Positions 24,520-32,816 of a stretch of 64,000 nucleotides of DNA are shown piece by piece. The DNA is from JAKPAM01 sp047601745. GTDB taxonomy: Bacteria > Pseudomonadota > Gammaproteobacteria > Burkholderiales > Burkholderiaceae_E. Below the pieces are notes generated by a model, which saw nothing but the letters and a program-made list of their open reading frames with translations, ran no database searches and was not told the origin of the DNA. How positions within the stretch are numbered: position 1 is the stretch's first letter; the number at the start of each line of letters is the position of its first letter. A program made the position numbers and the translations under genes. The stretch lies in NCBI GenBank assembly GCA_047601745.1, contig JASGIS010000001.1, forward strand, positions 1,922,001 to 1,986,000, read 5' to 3'.

Positions 24520-27500
24520 GATAGCGCGACCCGTCTGGACGTCGGCCGGCTCACCTTTGAGGCGGGCTGGCTAGCCCGCGCCTGGTTCAGCGCAAGGAGC
24601 CGCCGGAGAATTTCCGCGTCGGATAGAGGCCATTCCCAGCCATAGGCCGCTGCTACCACAGCATCCAGGTCCTGGTGCAACTTGTCGAGCCAGCGCGGGC
24701 GCTCATTGTATAGATTCGTCAGCGTCCGCTTCGCAAGCTGCTCTTCGAACGCTGGCTTCGGCACCAGCCGGGGAGGATAAGGGCTCTTCTTCAGGCCAGG
24801 CGGAACGGCTTCGGACACCCGCTCGGTCCACTCCGGCGGATTCAGCCATGCATCGCGCATGTCGATCAGTCGCTTGGCCGCGCACGCGATCGCTATGGCA
24901 TGTTTGCGGATACCCGTTGGCAACCTTGCCGGGATCAGGGCGCCCTCCGCGATCGGCTCGGTGCGCTGGTGGGCGGTATCGGATGGGGTAAGGCCAGCAG
25001 GAAAGGGAAATCCTTCGAAACAGGCCGTGGTTGCATAGACTGGGTCATTGCCTTTCCCCAATCTACCGCCGACTTCGACAGCCCAGCAGACATGGATACG
25101 ACTGGACAGCAGCCCGAAGGTCACATCGTCAGCCCGAGGAATCACGACCAGCTTGTGTTCAGGCGCCTGGGCTACCGGCATGCGTACGAACACCCGATGC
25201 TTGGCCGTTTCTACCGTCGCGATATAGTGACTCAGGCCAGCCAGGCGACTGCGCAGCCCTGGCCGCGCCTCGCCGTGACGCCACCAATATTTCGCTCGTG
25301 CGGCGCGCTTGTTGGCGGACCGTACGGGCAACACCTGTCGTCGCACATACTCGAACGGCGCCTGATAGAGCGAAGCTGCCGACTCGTCCATCTCGGCGCC
25401 GAAGTCAACGACCCACTGCCCGGACCAGCGATCCGTCACGTCCTTGCCGTTGAAGATCGGCCTGAGCACGTCGCTGTTCGGCCGCCCGTTCGGATTGGGT
25501 TGCCGGAGCCAGTCCGCCGCCATGGCCGCTGGCACCTTGAACGGACCGGCGAGGCAGAGGCCGAAGAACGAAGCGTTGCCGTTCTCGGCCAACGGCCGGG
25601 CCATCGTGAGGTCGAACGAGGAGCTGCCCGCATCCTGGCCCTTCAGGTCCGGATGAATGGACTGCACCGGGCAGCCATCGAGAACGGGCTGCCGATCGCC
25701 ATCCGATTTCCCCCAGCACACGACGGAGACGCGCACCGCCGCCCCCTCGTTCACCCAGGGCAGATCGGACCAGGCGTCCGTGATGGAAGCATGCTTCACC
25801 GCCTCGGCCAGCACCTTGCGATTGGCCCCCTGGCGGATGGTGTTGGTGGCGACCAGGCCGGCTCGCTTCAGACGACCCGACCGAATCGCCTGCCCAGCCT
25901 TCTGAAACCAGTACGTCACCAGATCGGCGCCGCCGGGCACGCGACCCGCATAGGCGCCACGCAGCGCCACGCAATAGGCATCGCCAAGCTCGCCGCGCAT
26001 CCGTTTGTCGCCGAGGAACGGCGGATTGCTGATCACCGCATCGGCATCTGGCCATCGCGCCTCGCGGTCGCTCCCATCGAGCAGCGCATCACGACACTCG
26101 ATCTGCTTCAACGGCGCCAGCACCGGATTGTCCTTCCAACCCAGGCCGTGCCGCTTCATCCATTGCAGCTCGGCGATCCAGATCGTTGCCTTCGCAAGCT
26201 CGGCGGCGTACTCGCTGATCTCGATACCCATGACGTTCCACGGGCCGGTCATGAAGGAGAACGACCGATTCAACCCCATCATCCCGGCCTCGTCGTTGGC
26301 CTGGAACTCCAGGTCCTTCAGCGCCTTCAGCGACAGATACAGGAAGTTCCCGCCGCCGCATGCCGGATCCAGAACGCGAAAATCGGCCAAGCGTTGCATG
26401 AACCGGGCGACCTCCGCCTCGGCCGCCGCGTAGTTCCGCTTTGCCACCGCCTTTCGAGCAGCGTACTGGGCCCGACCTTTGCGCGTCGCGCTCGGCGCGC
26501 CCTTCGCACGTATCTCGGCGAAGTCCCGGTAGCCGAGATGGGCCGCGGCCCGGCTCCGGGCCGCTTCCCATTCGCGCAGCAGCGGCTGCCGGACTACGGG
26601 GTCGACGATCCTCTCGATGGTTTCCGGGTCGGTATAGTGCGCACCGAGCTGAGACCGCTTCACCGGGTCGAACCCGCGTTCGAATAGCGTTCCGAGGATC
26701 GCGGGGTCCAGCGCATCCCACGATGCGTTCGCCGCGCTCGTCAGACTGCGCAGGTCCTCACCGTTCAGTTCGGGCACCGCAACCACGCCGTACAGGCCGC
26801 CGTTGAAGTACGCGATGGCATCGCTGCCGAAGTCACCGCCATCCTTCATCACGGTGAAGAGATTGCGAAGCGCCGTCTGCAGCGCCTTCGGCGTCTTGCG
26901 ACCTGTGATCGTTCGGCTGAAGACGCGATCCGGCAGCGCCTCGATGCTCTCGGCGAAGAAGCAGAAGAGGCACTGGATCAGGAAGTGCGCAGCCCGCTGC
27001 GATGAAACGCCCCGATTCCTGAGGCGTTCGGCCATCTGCGCGAATGTGCCGGCAAGCGTGGCGGTGATGTCGGCGTTGGACCGGCGTGGGCGGAAGGACT
27101 CTGGATCAGTCAAGGCCGATCGCAACCGGGCTCGCGCTCCCGGCGTCCTCAAATCCTCCAGCGCGATCAGCGATCGCTCCGAAGGGTAACCGGTGAAATG
27201 GGTGTGGATCTCGATTCGCAACCGGTCGCTGACGATCAAGAGCGGCGGGTTGTCGAGCCGCAGGGCGTAGTGCATCAATTGCCGCAGCGCGGCGTCCAGG
27301 TCGCCACCGGGCGCCTTGTATTCCCAGGCGAAACAACCGCGCTTCCAGACATCGGCGTAGCGCTGCTCGCCGCCGAGGCCCTTCATCCCGCGCTCGAAAC
27401 AGTAGTTGTCGGCGTCCGCCGGCGGGTCGATATCCAGCAGGCGGCACAGATCGAGGAAGTGGGCTTGAGCGCCCTGGCGCTCCTTCAGGCGTCCGGCCGG

Positions 27501-27614
27501 ACCGTTCGACCAGCGGCCGATGAAGGCCTCTACGAAACTCTGTCCGGAAGGCGTGGCACCACTGTCACCGGCGAGATGCGACGAACGGCTGCGCAGAGTG
27601 GGAGATCTGTCCAT
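24513..27614 (-). CDS. MmeI-like type IIL restriction-modification enzyme
   Basis: A 1033-residue single-chain enzyme with the MmeI layout: nuclease, helical spacer, adenine methyltransferase and target recognition domain. The PD-(D/E)XK site is visible as Asp88 ... EYK (98-100) in YADVWKRGCFAWEYK, giving the same D-x9-ExK spacing as MmeI. Methyltransferase motif I is DPACGGGNFLY (about 415-425; most relatives have DPACGSGNF) and motif IV is NPPF (about 529-532), for N6-adenine methylation. The region VTYWFQKAGQAI and the C-terminal helical part ending AYGWEWPLSDAEILRRLLALN are typical. Such enzymes methylate one strand of a short site and cut about 20 bases away when it is unmodified. It stands alone as a defence gene. 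Confidence 0.88.
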   Translation of the reverse strand: MDRSPTLRSRSSHLAGDSGATPSGQSFVEAFIGRWSNGPAGRLKERQGAQAHFLDLCRLLDIDPPADADNYCFERGMKGLGGEQRYADVWKRGCFAWEYKAPGGDLDAALRQLMHYALRLDNPPLLIVSDRLRIEIHTHFTGYPSERSLIALEDLRTPGARARLRSALTDPESFRPRRSNADITATLAGTFAQMAERLRNRGVSSQRAAHFLIQCLFCFFAESIEALPDRVFSRTITGRKTPKALQTALRNLFTVMKDGGDFGSDAIAYFNGGLYGVVAVPELNGEDLRSLTSAANASWDALDPAILGTLFERGFDPVKRSQLGAHYTDPETIERIVDPVVRQPLLREWEAARSRAAAHLGYRDFAEIRAKGAPSATRKGRAQYAARKAVAKRNYAAAEAEVARFMQRLADFRVLDPACGGGNFLYLSLKALKDLEFQANDEAGMMGLNRSFSFMTGPWNVMGIEISEYAAELAKATIWIAELQWMKRHGLGWKDNPVLAPLKQIECRDALLDGSDREARWPDADAVISNPPFLGDKRMRGELGDAYCVALRGAYAGRVPGGADLVTYWFQKAGQAIRSGRLKRAGLVATNTIRQGANRKVLAEAVKHASITDAWSDLPWVNEGAAVRVSVVCWGKSDGDRQPVLDGCPVQSIHPDLKGQDAGSSSFDLTMARPLAENGNASFFGLCLAGPFKVPAAMAADWLRQPNPNGRPNSDVLRPIFNGKDVTDRWSGQWVVDFGAEMDESAASLYQAPFEYVRRQVLPVRSANKRAARAKYWWRHGEARPGLRSRLAGLSHYIATVETAKHRVFVRMPVAQAPEHKLVVIPRADDVTFGLLSSRIHVCWAVEVGGRLGKGNDPVYATTACFEGFPFPAGLTPSDTAHQRTEPIAEGALIPARLPTGIRKHAIAIACAAKRLIDMRDAWLNPPEWTERVSEAVPPGLKKSPYPPRLVPKPAFEEQLAKRTLTNLYNERPRWLDKLHQDLDAVVAAAYGWEWPLSDAEILRRLLALNQARASQPASKVSRPTSRRVALSC

Positions 27615-27921
27615 GCCCGACGATGGCCGGGGAGTCGCGCTCCATGCATGGGGAAGGGAGTGACGGTTAGACGCAGGTGACGGAAGGCGGACGGCATGTC
27701 GCTATCCAGCTACCGGGCCCCCACCTCGACAATCGACCGAGTCGTGGGGTCATCGACATGCAGCCGTCAGTGACGGCGTATTCGATCAGCTCTCAGGCTT
27801 ACGCTCGTGGACCGGGTGGTCAGCGAATCGAAGGGATCGTCCATCCAGTCTATTGTCGGCTTCAGAATACTGGTTAAAATTACAGTTATCGTGCGACGAC
27901 CCGACTCTTTCCCTCACCATC
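27615..27921. other. divergent intergenic region, possible rpn promoter
   Basis: This 307-base spacer lies between the divergent MmeI-like and Rpn genes. Its last 80 bases are AT-rich for this genome. TTGTCG (27853-27858) and TAAAAT (27875-27880), 16 bases apart, form a possible promoter for the Rpn gene. Nothing else could be assigned. Confidence 0.4.
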
Positions 27922-28758
27922 ATGCCGCTGCTCGATCCTCGCAATGACTTCGTTTTCAAGCGCCTGTTCACCGAAGCACCGGCACAGCTTTCCGACCTGA
28001 TCAACGCCATTCGCAGCAACGAGGCGCCGATCCGGATCGACGAGATCCGTAACCCGCGGATCGACCCGGAACAACTGGCCGGCAAGTTCATCGTGCTGGA
28101 CGTGCTCGCCATCGACGCCACTGGCGCGCGGTACGACATCGAGATGCAGGTTCGTCGCCATGCCGACTGGCATGAACGCACCGCCTACTACCTCGCCAGG
28201 ACCTACGTGGATCAACTGCGCGGCGGCGAGAACTACGGCGAGGTCGTCCCGACCATCGGCATCTACCTGATGGGCTTCGACCTGTTTACCGATCCGGCGC
28301 AGGCCCATTGGTGGTTCGAGATCCGTGACCGCGACCAGCCCGGCGTCCGGCTGACCAGGACGCTGCAATGGAATATGATCGAACTGCCTAAGGCCGACCG
28401 GCTGCTGGCCGGCCGAAGAACCGATGCTCTGACGGCCTGGGTGACCTTCTTCCAACATGGCCAGGACGAGGCGATCATGAGCACGATCACGCATCCCCAG
28501 GTCCAGCAGGCGCTGGACGAACTGAAGCGATTGTCGGCCGACGAGGAGGCGCGGCACCTGGCGATGCTCCGCGAGCGCGCGTTGCGCGACGAGGCGAGTT
28601 TCGTGAGGGATGCGAAGGCGGAGGGGCGAGTGGAAGGGCGGACCGAAGTTGCACGCCGGCTGCTCGAACGGCTCGATCTGGATGATGCGGCCATCGCCGA
28701 GTTGACCGGTCTGAGTGAGGATGAGGTCAGTCGCCTGCGTCGGTCGGACGCCGACTGA
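27922..28758 (+). CDS. Rpn family recombination-promoting nuclease
   Basis: A 278-residue protein of the Rpn/PDDEXK_2 family (once called transposase_31), DNA endonucleases with phage-defence or recombination roles in E. coli. The N-terminus LLDPRNDFVFKRLFTE is diagnostic. The PD-(D/E)XK-type site is seen as VLDV (Asp60) followed by YDIEMQ (Glu74, Gln76). The C-terminal end has the usual hinge AKAEGRVEGR and LTGLSEDEVSRL. ATG at 27922 is chosen because the preceding 23 codons do not match the family. These genes often have variable C-terminal parts and internal promoters making short inhibitors (Rpn-S); a start around ATG 28477 could be tested for that. Confidence 0.9.
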   Translation: MPLLDPRNDFVFKRLFTEAPAQLSDLINAIRSNEAPIRIDEIRNPRIDPEQLAGKFIVLDVLAIDATGARYDIEMQVRRHADWHERTAYYLARTYVDQLRGGENYGEVVPTIGIYLMGFDLFTDPAQAHWWFEIRDRDQPGVRLTRTLQWNMIELPKADRLLAGRRTDALTAWVTFFQHGQDEAIMSTITHPQVQQALDELKRLSADEEARHLAMLRERALRDEASFVRDAKAEGRVEGRTEVARRLLERLDLDDAAIAELTGLSEDEVSRLRRSDAD

Positions 28759-28762
28759 CTAC

Positions 28763-28877
28763 CGATCGTGCTTCCGTTTCCGACCGATCTCGCGACGGCG
28801 TTCGGCAAGATGGCGGCGAAGGGGTAAGGAGCTGGCGGCACATGCCTTTACTACCCCTTGCCCGGCTCACGGGTTCT
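28763..28877. repeat. dispersed repeat of about 115 bp, copy B
   Basis: Partner of 23365-23477. It begins four bases after the Rpn stop codon and ends inside the last codons of the cupin gene on the other strand. Arms AAGGGGTA (about 28819) and TACCCCTT (about 28853) can form a hairpin. It may be a 3' end that travels with rpn genes. Confidence 0.7.
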
Positions 28878-29328
28878 CCGTCTGCAGGAAAGCGGCGATT
28901 ACCGGATCGGCGCGCAGGGCCGTGAGTTGCGTCTCGTCGGGAAGCTGCGGGCGGTCGCGATCGGCCGCCACCAGGCACAGGAAGCCCAGCGGCTCGTCGG
29001 CATCGGCCCGGAACTGGTGCCAGGCAAGCGGCGGGATCTCGACGAGGTCGTGGGTTGCGATCGCATGCACCCGGTTGCCGACCAGCACCCGGCCGCGGCC
29101 GCGCAGTACCAGCACCGCATGGGTGTGCTGATGGCGCTCCAGCGTCGAATGGCCACCGGGGGCGACCTCGAAATAGCGCCACTGGGTGCCCGCCGGGACC
29201 TCGTCGAACAGCACCTGGCGGGTGACGTCGCGAAAGGGCGCGGCGCCTTCGTCCTTGTAGCGCAGCAGATCGACGCCGTCCCAGCGAAAGCCGTCGCGCG
29301 CGTGTCGAACGGTCGGCCTGTTCACCAT
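28867..29328 (-). CDS. cupin domain protein, partner of the RuBisCO-like protein
   Basis: A 153-residue single-cupin protein. Metal ligands expected for the fold are present: ERHQHTH (Glu64, His66, His68/70) in strand one and WHQF (His104) in strand two. It overlaps the end of the RuBisCO-like gene by seven bases, so the two are translationally coupled. In Rhodospirillum rubrum a RuBisCO-like protein and a cupin act in sequence in the methylthioadenosine-isoprenoid shunt, the cupin releasing methanethiol from methylthioxylulose 5-phosphate. A similar role here is a reasonable inference but not shown; other cupin functions are possible. Confidence 0.88.
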   Translation of the reverse strand: MVNRPTVRHARDGFRWDGVDLLRYKDEGAAPFRDVTRQVLFDEVPAGTQWRYFEVAPGGHSTLERHQHTHAVLVLRGRGRVLVGNRVHAIATHDLVEIPPLAWHQFRADADEPLGFLCLVAADRDRPQLPDETQLTALRADPVIAAFLQTENP

Positions 29329-30485
29329 GATCCGATTCTACCGGCGCCGCCGGCTTCACGAACCCGGGTCGCGAACGCGGCCGCGCGCGCTTCGAGGCCG
29401 TCGCCGGCCTCGAGCAGGTTGCCGCCGATCAGCAGCATCGTGTCGAGGCCGAAGAGGGCGAGCAGCTCGTCGACCCGATCGACGCGCATGCCGCCGGCGG
29501 GGACCGGCATGGCCGGGCGCAGGTCGCCGAGCGGCTCGCGGGCGGCCGCGGCGATCGCCTCGCAGGTCGCCCGCGAATAGCCGAAGCGCCCGCCATGGTT
29601 CGGGAAGATCGTGGCATCGGCGCCGAAGGCCCGGAACAGCCGGCCCAGCAGCAGCGGCGGCGCGATCGCGGTGCCGGCGAGCGCCGGATGGGCGATCAGC
29701 GGCACGCCGGCCTCGGCTCGCAGCAGCTCGGCGAAGACCGGGGTACCGAGGACCATCGGGCAGGCGAGCAGGGCGCCCACCCCGGCGTCGCGGGCGACGC
29801 GCAACTGGGCTACCAGGCGGCCCGGACCGCCAGCGAGGTTGGGGGCATAGATCGTGTGTCCGCCGGTGGCCCGGTTGGCTTCGTCGATCGCCCGCTGCAC
29901 CGCCGGAACCCGGGCTTCGAAGGGGGCCACCGCCTGCTGGGCAATGCCGTGGTCGTCCTTGATGACATCGATTCTCGCCCTGGCGAAGCGCCCGGCGAGC
30001 TCGGCCAGCGCTTCCGGCGTCATGCCCTGCGGCTTGAGCGCGGTGCACGACAACGGTCGCTTGCCGGCGCCGCAGGCGGCGCGCAATCCCTCGATGCCGA
30101 AGGCGGGGCCCGGCAGGGCGGCGAGCAGCGAGGCGGGCAGCCGGGCATCGACCAAGCGCACATCGGTCTGCAGCGAGCAGTTGCCGAACAGCATGTTGAG
30201 CAGTTGTCCCGGATCGTCGCCGATGGTCGCGGCAGCGAGCGAGATGTCGACCTCGAAGGCGTCGGAGCAGCCCGGCTCGGCCGGCAGCGGGGCGATTGCC
30301 TCCACCCGGCCGGGCACCGCTGCCCGGATCGCGGCATCGGCGATGGCCTCGGCCGGCATCTCGACGCTCTGCTCGAGCGCGAGCGCGTTGGCGCGCGCCT
30401 CGATCAGGGCGGCAGGGGCCTCGATGCGGTAGCGTACGAGGAGGCGGTCGGCAGGCGCGGCCGCCGGGGCATGGGGTCGGTTCAC
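29322..30485 (-). CDS. RuBisCO-like protein (form IV type)
   Basis: A 387-residue protein of the RuBisCO large-subunit superfamily, with an N-terminal ferredoxin-like domain (about 1-120) and a TIM barrel. The active-site Lys regions are TALKPQG (Lys151) and VIKDDHG (Lys176, Asp177, Asp178). Canonical RuBisCO has KDDE at the second site; His in place of Glu is typical of RuBisCO-like proteins, which are not carbon-fixing. The phosphate-binding end FPNHGGRFGYS is kept. It is first in a two-gene operon with a cupin. Known relatives enolise or isomerise 5-methylthioribulose 1-phosphate or decarboxylate oxo-isoapionate phosphate; the substrate here is open. No other methionine-salvage gene lies in the window. 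Confidence 0.88.
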   Translation of the reverse strand: MNRPHAPAAAPADRLLVRYRIEAPAALIEARANALALEQSVEMPAEAIADAAIRAAVPGRVEAIAPLPAEPGCSDAFEVDISLAAATIGDDPGQLLNMLFGNCSLQTDVRLVDARLPASLLAALPGPAFGIEGLRAACGAGKRPLSCTALKPQGMTPEALAELAGRFARARIDVIKDDHGIAQQAVAPFEARVPAVQRAIDEANRATGGHTIYAPNLAGGPGRLVAQLRVARDAGVGALLACPMVLGTPVFAELLRAEAGVPLIAHPALAGTAIAPPLLLGRLFRAFGADATIFPNHGGRFGYSRATCEAIAAAAREPLGDLRPAMPVPAGGMRVDRVDELLALFGLDTMLLIGGNLLEAGDGLEARAAAFATRVREAGGAGRIGSW

Positions 30486-30694
30486 GATCGCGGTGGGCCG
30501 GGGCGGCGCCCGCGGCCGGAAGATTCAGGGGAGCGCCGACGCAGTTTAGCAATGCCCCATACTGATGCGGGGTTCCCGCAAACGAGGGGTACGATGCTGT
30601 CGACACCGAGATCGTTGAAATGGCCCGAGTCGCCGCGCCGGACATCATCGATATTCGCCGCATCCGCACCGCAGCCATCGACCGAGGACATCCG

Positions 30695-31009
30695 ATGAAC
30701 AGACCCGCACTGCCGCCCGTCCAAGACAACCCCGCCGAACATCGCTTCGAGCTTTCGACGCAGGATCAGTTGGCGATCGCCGAGTACAAGCTGGCCGGCA
30801 ACGTCATCGCCTTCACGCATACCGAGGTGCCGCAGGCCCTGCAGGGCCAGGGCGTGGGGACGCATCTGGTGCGGGCGGGTCTGGACGCCGCGAGGACGCG
30901 CGGCCTGCGGGTCGTGCCGAAGTGCTCGATGTTCGAGGGCTACATGCGCAAGCATCCCGAGACGCACGAGCTGCTGGCCGACGAAGGGAGGGCGATGCTG
31001 GGCCTTTGA
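30695..31009 (+). CDS. GNAT family N-acetyltransferase (YidJ/Acetyltransf_CG type)
   Basis: A 104-residue small GNAT fold of the Acetyltransf_CG type. It has the acetyl-CoA loop LQGQGVGTHLV, preceded by the strand VIAFTHTEVP and followed by LDAARTRGLRVVPKCSMFEGYMRKHPE, which defines this subgroup. ATG at 30695 starts MNRPALPPVQDN; the frame is open further upstream but lacks similarity. It is divergent from the RuBisCO-like gene (209-base spacer). The substrate of this subgroup is unknown. Confidence 0.9.
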   Translation: MNRPALPPVQDNPAEHRFELSTQDQLAIAEYKLAGNVIAFTHTEVPQALQGQGVGTHLVRAGLDAARTRGLRVVPKCSMFEGYMRKHPETHELLADEGRAMLGL

Positions 31010-31088
31010 GCGCTTGCGGCGTCCGCTGCGTTCGCCAGAGGATCTTCGTGAGTCCGTCCGTGACCGACTTATCGTGCTCGAGAGCTTT

Positions 31089-32534
31089 TTACGAGGCTTT
31101 CACGGGGATGCTCTTGATCTGCGCTTCGTAGCCGGCCAAACGTCCTCGCACGGCCCGCATCCCATAGTGGAAAGCCAGCGCCGCAGCCGGCCACTGCCGG
31201 ATCTCGCCGCCTTCAACGAGTTGCTGCTCGATTCGGCTCCGGGTCGTCGCCCAGACCCGCGGCAGCTTGTTGATGCGCATGAATTTCATCAGCCCTTTCA
31301 GCGCCTCTGGCTTGTTCGCGTACTTGTCGCTCCACTTGATTTCCAGCGCGCTCACCGGCTTGAGTGAGAGCGACGATTCCACCAGATCCACTTCATTGTC
31401 ATCGCTGCCCCAGCGGGCGTAGTTCAAACGCGCGTCTTCGTGGAAACGCTGCGCGAACAGTGCGGTTTCTACCAGATGGCCGAATTCCGGCTCGTCCGGC
31501 GACTTCGGACCGAACAAGCCGGTGTACATGGCCGAATTGGTCAGGAATACTTTGAAATTGCGTTCGCGCTGGTAGCGCTTGCCGTCCTGATCCACGCGGA
31601 ACACGCGCTTGATGAGAAAAGCGGCCTCCAGATATTCGATGTATTTCTGGATCGTTTGTTTGCCCACGCCGCTACGCTGTGAAAGCTGTTCGAACGACAC
31701 TTCCTCCGTCGTGTTGAACGCCAGCAGCGTGAACAGTGAATTCAGTTCCTGGATGTCCTTGATGCCGTACAACTGCGGCAGATCGCGCAGAAGGACCTTG
31801 TCCACGATGTCCGATTTGACGAAGCGCTCGGGGTTGTCGCGTACGACTGGCGATAGTGCCAGTTCCGGGTATCCGCCGAAATTCACGTATTCGACGAACT
31901 GCTCGTTGAGCTGGACGATATCGTTCACCACGTACACGCCGGGTTTTTCCTCGTTGATGGCCGAGGGGCCCTCCTGGCGTAGGCTCAGGTACTCGGAAAA
32001 CGTCAGTGGCGGTAGCAGGAAGTCGGTAAAGCGACCCGCGCCGGATTCGGTGCTCTGGCGCTTCAACGCTGCTGCTGCCGAGCCGGAGACCAGGATGCGG
32101 AGATCGGGACGATGGTCGACTAGCGGTTTGAGGTGTTTTTCCCAGTCTTTGTGGGACTGAATCTCGTCGAAGAACAGGTAGCGTGTACCGTCGCCTTCGG
32201 AGGCGACTTCTTCGATCTGGCGGATCAGTGCTTCGAGGGATTGCCCGTGCAGCAGCGGATGATCCATTTCCACGTAAGCGATGCGTTGCGCAGGTGTGTC
32301 GTGTTCCAGCAGGTCCGCGATCAGGTGGCGGATCAGGATGGTCTTACCGACGCGGCGTGGACCCAGTAGTACGACGGCGCGGCGCAGCTTGGGCTCCAGC
32401 AGCAGTTGGCGGACTGGGCCGAGATAGGCGCGGGGGCGCAACGCCAAGGTTTCCGGATCCATGCCGGAACTGGCCCACCAGGGATTCAAACGCTTAAGAT
32501 GATCTGCAACTTGTTGATTTGAAACGTCTTTCAT
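31089..32534 (-). CDS. AAA ATPase with DUF4143 domain
   Basis: A 481-residue ATP-binding protein of the AAA_14/DUF4143 type. Walker A is LLGPRRVGKT (residues 57-65) and Walker B YLFFDEIQ (Asp123, Glu124); a sensor-like SGSAAAALKRQS follows. A winged-helix part (LSQRSGVGKQTIQKYIEYLEAAFLIKRVF) leads into the C-terminal DUF4143 domain, a PD-(D/E)XK-like fold with SDDNEVDLVE and SALEIKWSDKY. The biological role is not known. Codon use is less G/C-rich than in the core genes, suggesting transfer. An inverted repeat lies 12 bases upstream of the ATG. Confidence 0.9.
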   Translation of the reverse strand: MKDVSNQQVADHLKRLNPWWASSGMDPETLALRPRAYLGPVRQLLLEPKLRRAVVLLGPRRVGKTILIRHLIADLLEHDTPAQRIAYVEMDHPLLHGQSLEALIRQIEEVASEGDGTRYLFFDEIQSHKDWEKHLKPLVDHRPDLRILVSGSAAAALKRQSTESGAGRFTDFLLPPLTFSEYLSLRQEGPSAINEEKPGVYVVNDIVQLNEQFVEYVNFGGYPELALSPVVRDNPERFVKSDIVDKVLLRDLPQLYGIKDIQELNSLFTLLAFNTTEEVSFEQLSQRSGVGKQTIQKYIEYLEAAFLIKRVFRVDQDGKRYQRERNFKVFLTNSAMYTGLFGPKSPDEPEFGHLVETALFAQRFHEDARLNYARWGSDDNEVDLVESSLSLKPVSALEIKWSDKYANKPEALKGLMKFMRINKLPRVWATTRSRIEQQLVEGGEIRQWPAAALAFHYGMRAVRGRLAGYEAQIKSIPVKAS

Positions 32535-32545
32535 CGCAATATCAG

Positions 32546-32571
32546 GTTAAGCACAGTTTTCTATGCTTAAC
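32546..32571 (-). promoter_or_regulatory. inverted repeat upstream of the DUF4143 ATPase
   Basis: GTTAAGCA (32546-32553) and TGCTTAAC (32564-32571) are perfect inverted arms with a 10-base AT-rich spacer, between 12 and 37 bases before the start codon. It may be an operator overlapping the promoter. Confidence 0.5.
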
Positions 32572-32816
32572 TCTAGCATGCGCTCCGACACCCGCTGCTG
32601 CCGGGAAAACGACGCCGGTCGCACGGGGCGCCGAGCCGGACGTAGATCCATTTTTCTGAAGTACGATCAAACACCGCGGCTCCTTGACGCAAGGGAGGAT
32701 CCGTCGCCGCCAGCTCTGTCGAGTCTCGCGCGGATTCGAGCGCAAGGAGCGGAGTGCCGGTCCGGCCGCACTGCGCCAGACTGGCTTCCTCCATCCGACG
32801 AAGCGATCGAAACGCA
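32572..32816. other. intergenic region before the 2OG oxygenase pair
   Basis: No gene, terminator or clear promoter is seen. The region separates the ATPase operator from the probable start of the first oxygenase gene, which lies just ahead of the second 130-bp repeat. Confidence 0.4.

Noticed and set aside
4296..30485. Linking the class II aldolase at 4296 with the RuBisCO-like protein as one methionine-salvage pathway
   Set aside because: Class II aldolases do occur in methylthioadenosine shunts, but these genes are 24 kb apart, in different operons, and the aldolase is paired with a luciferase-like oxidoreductase.
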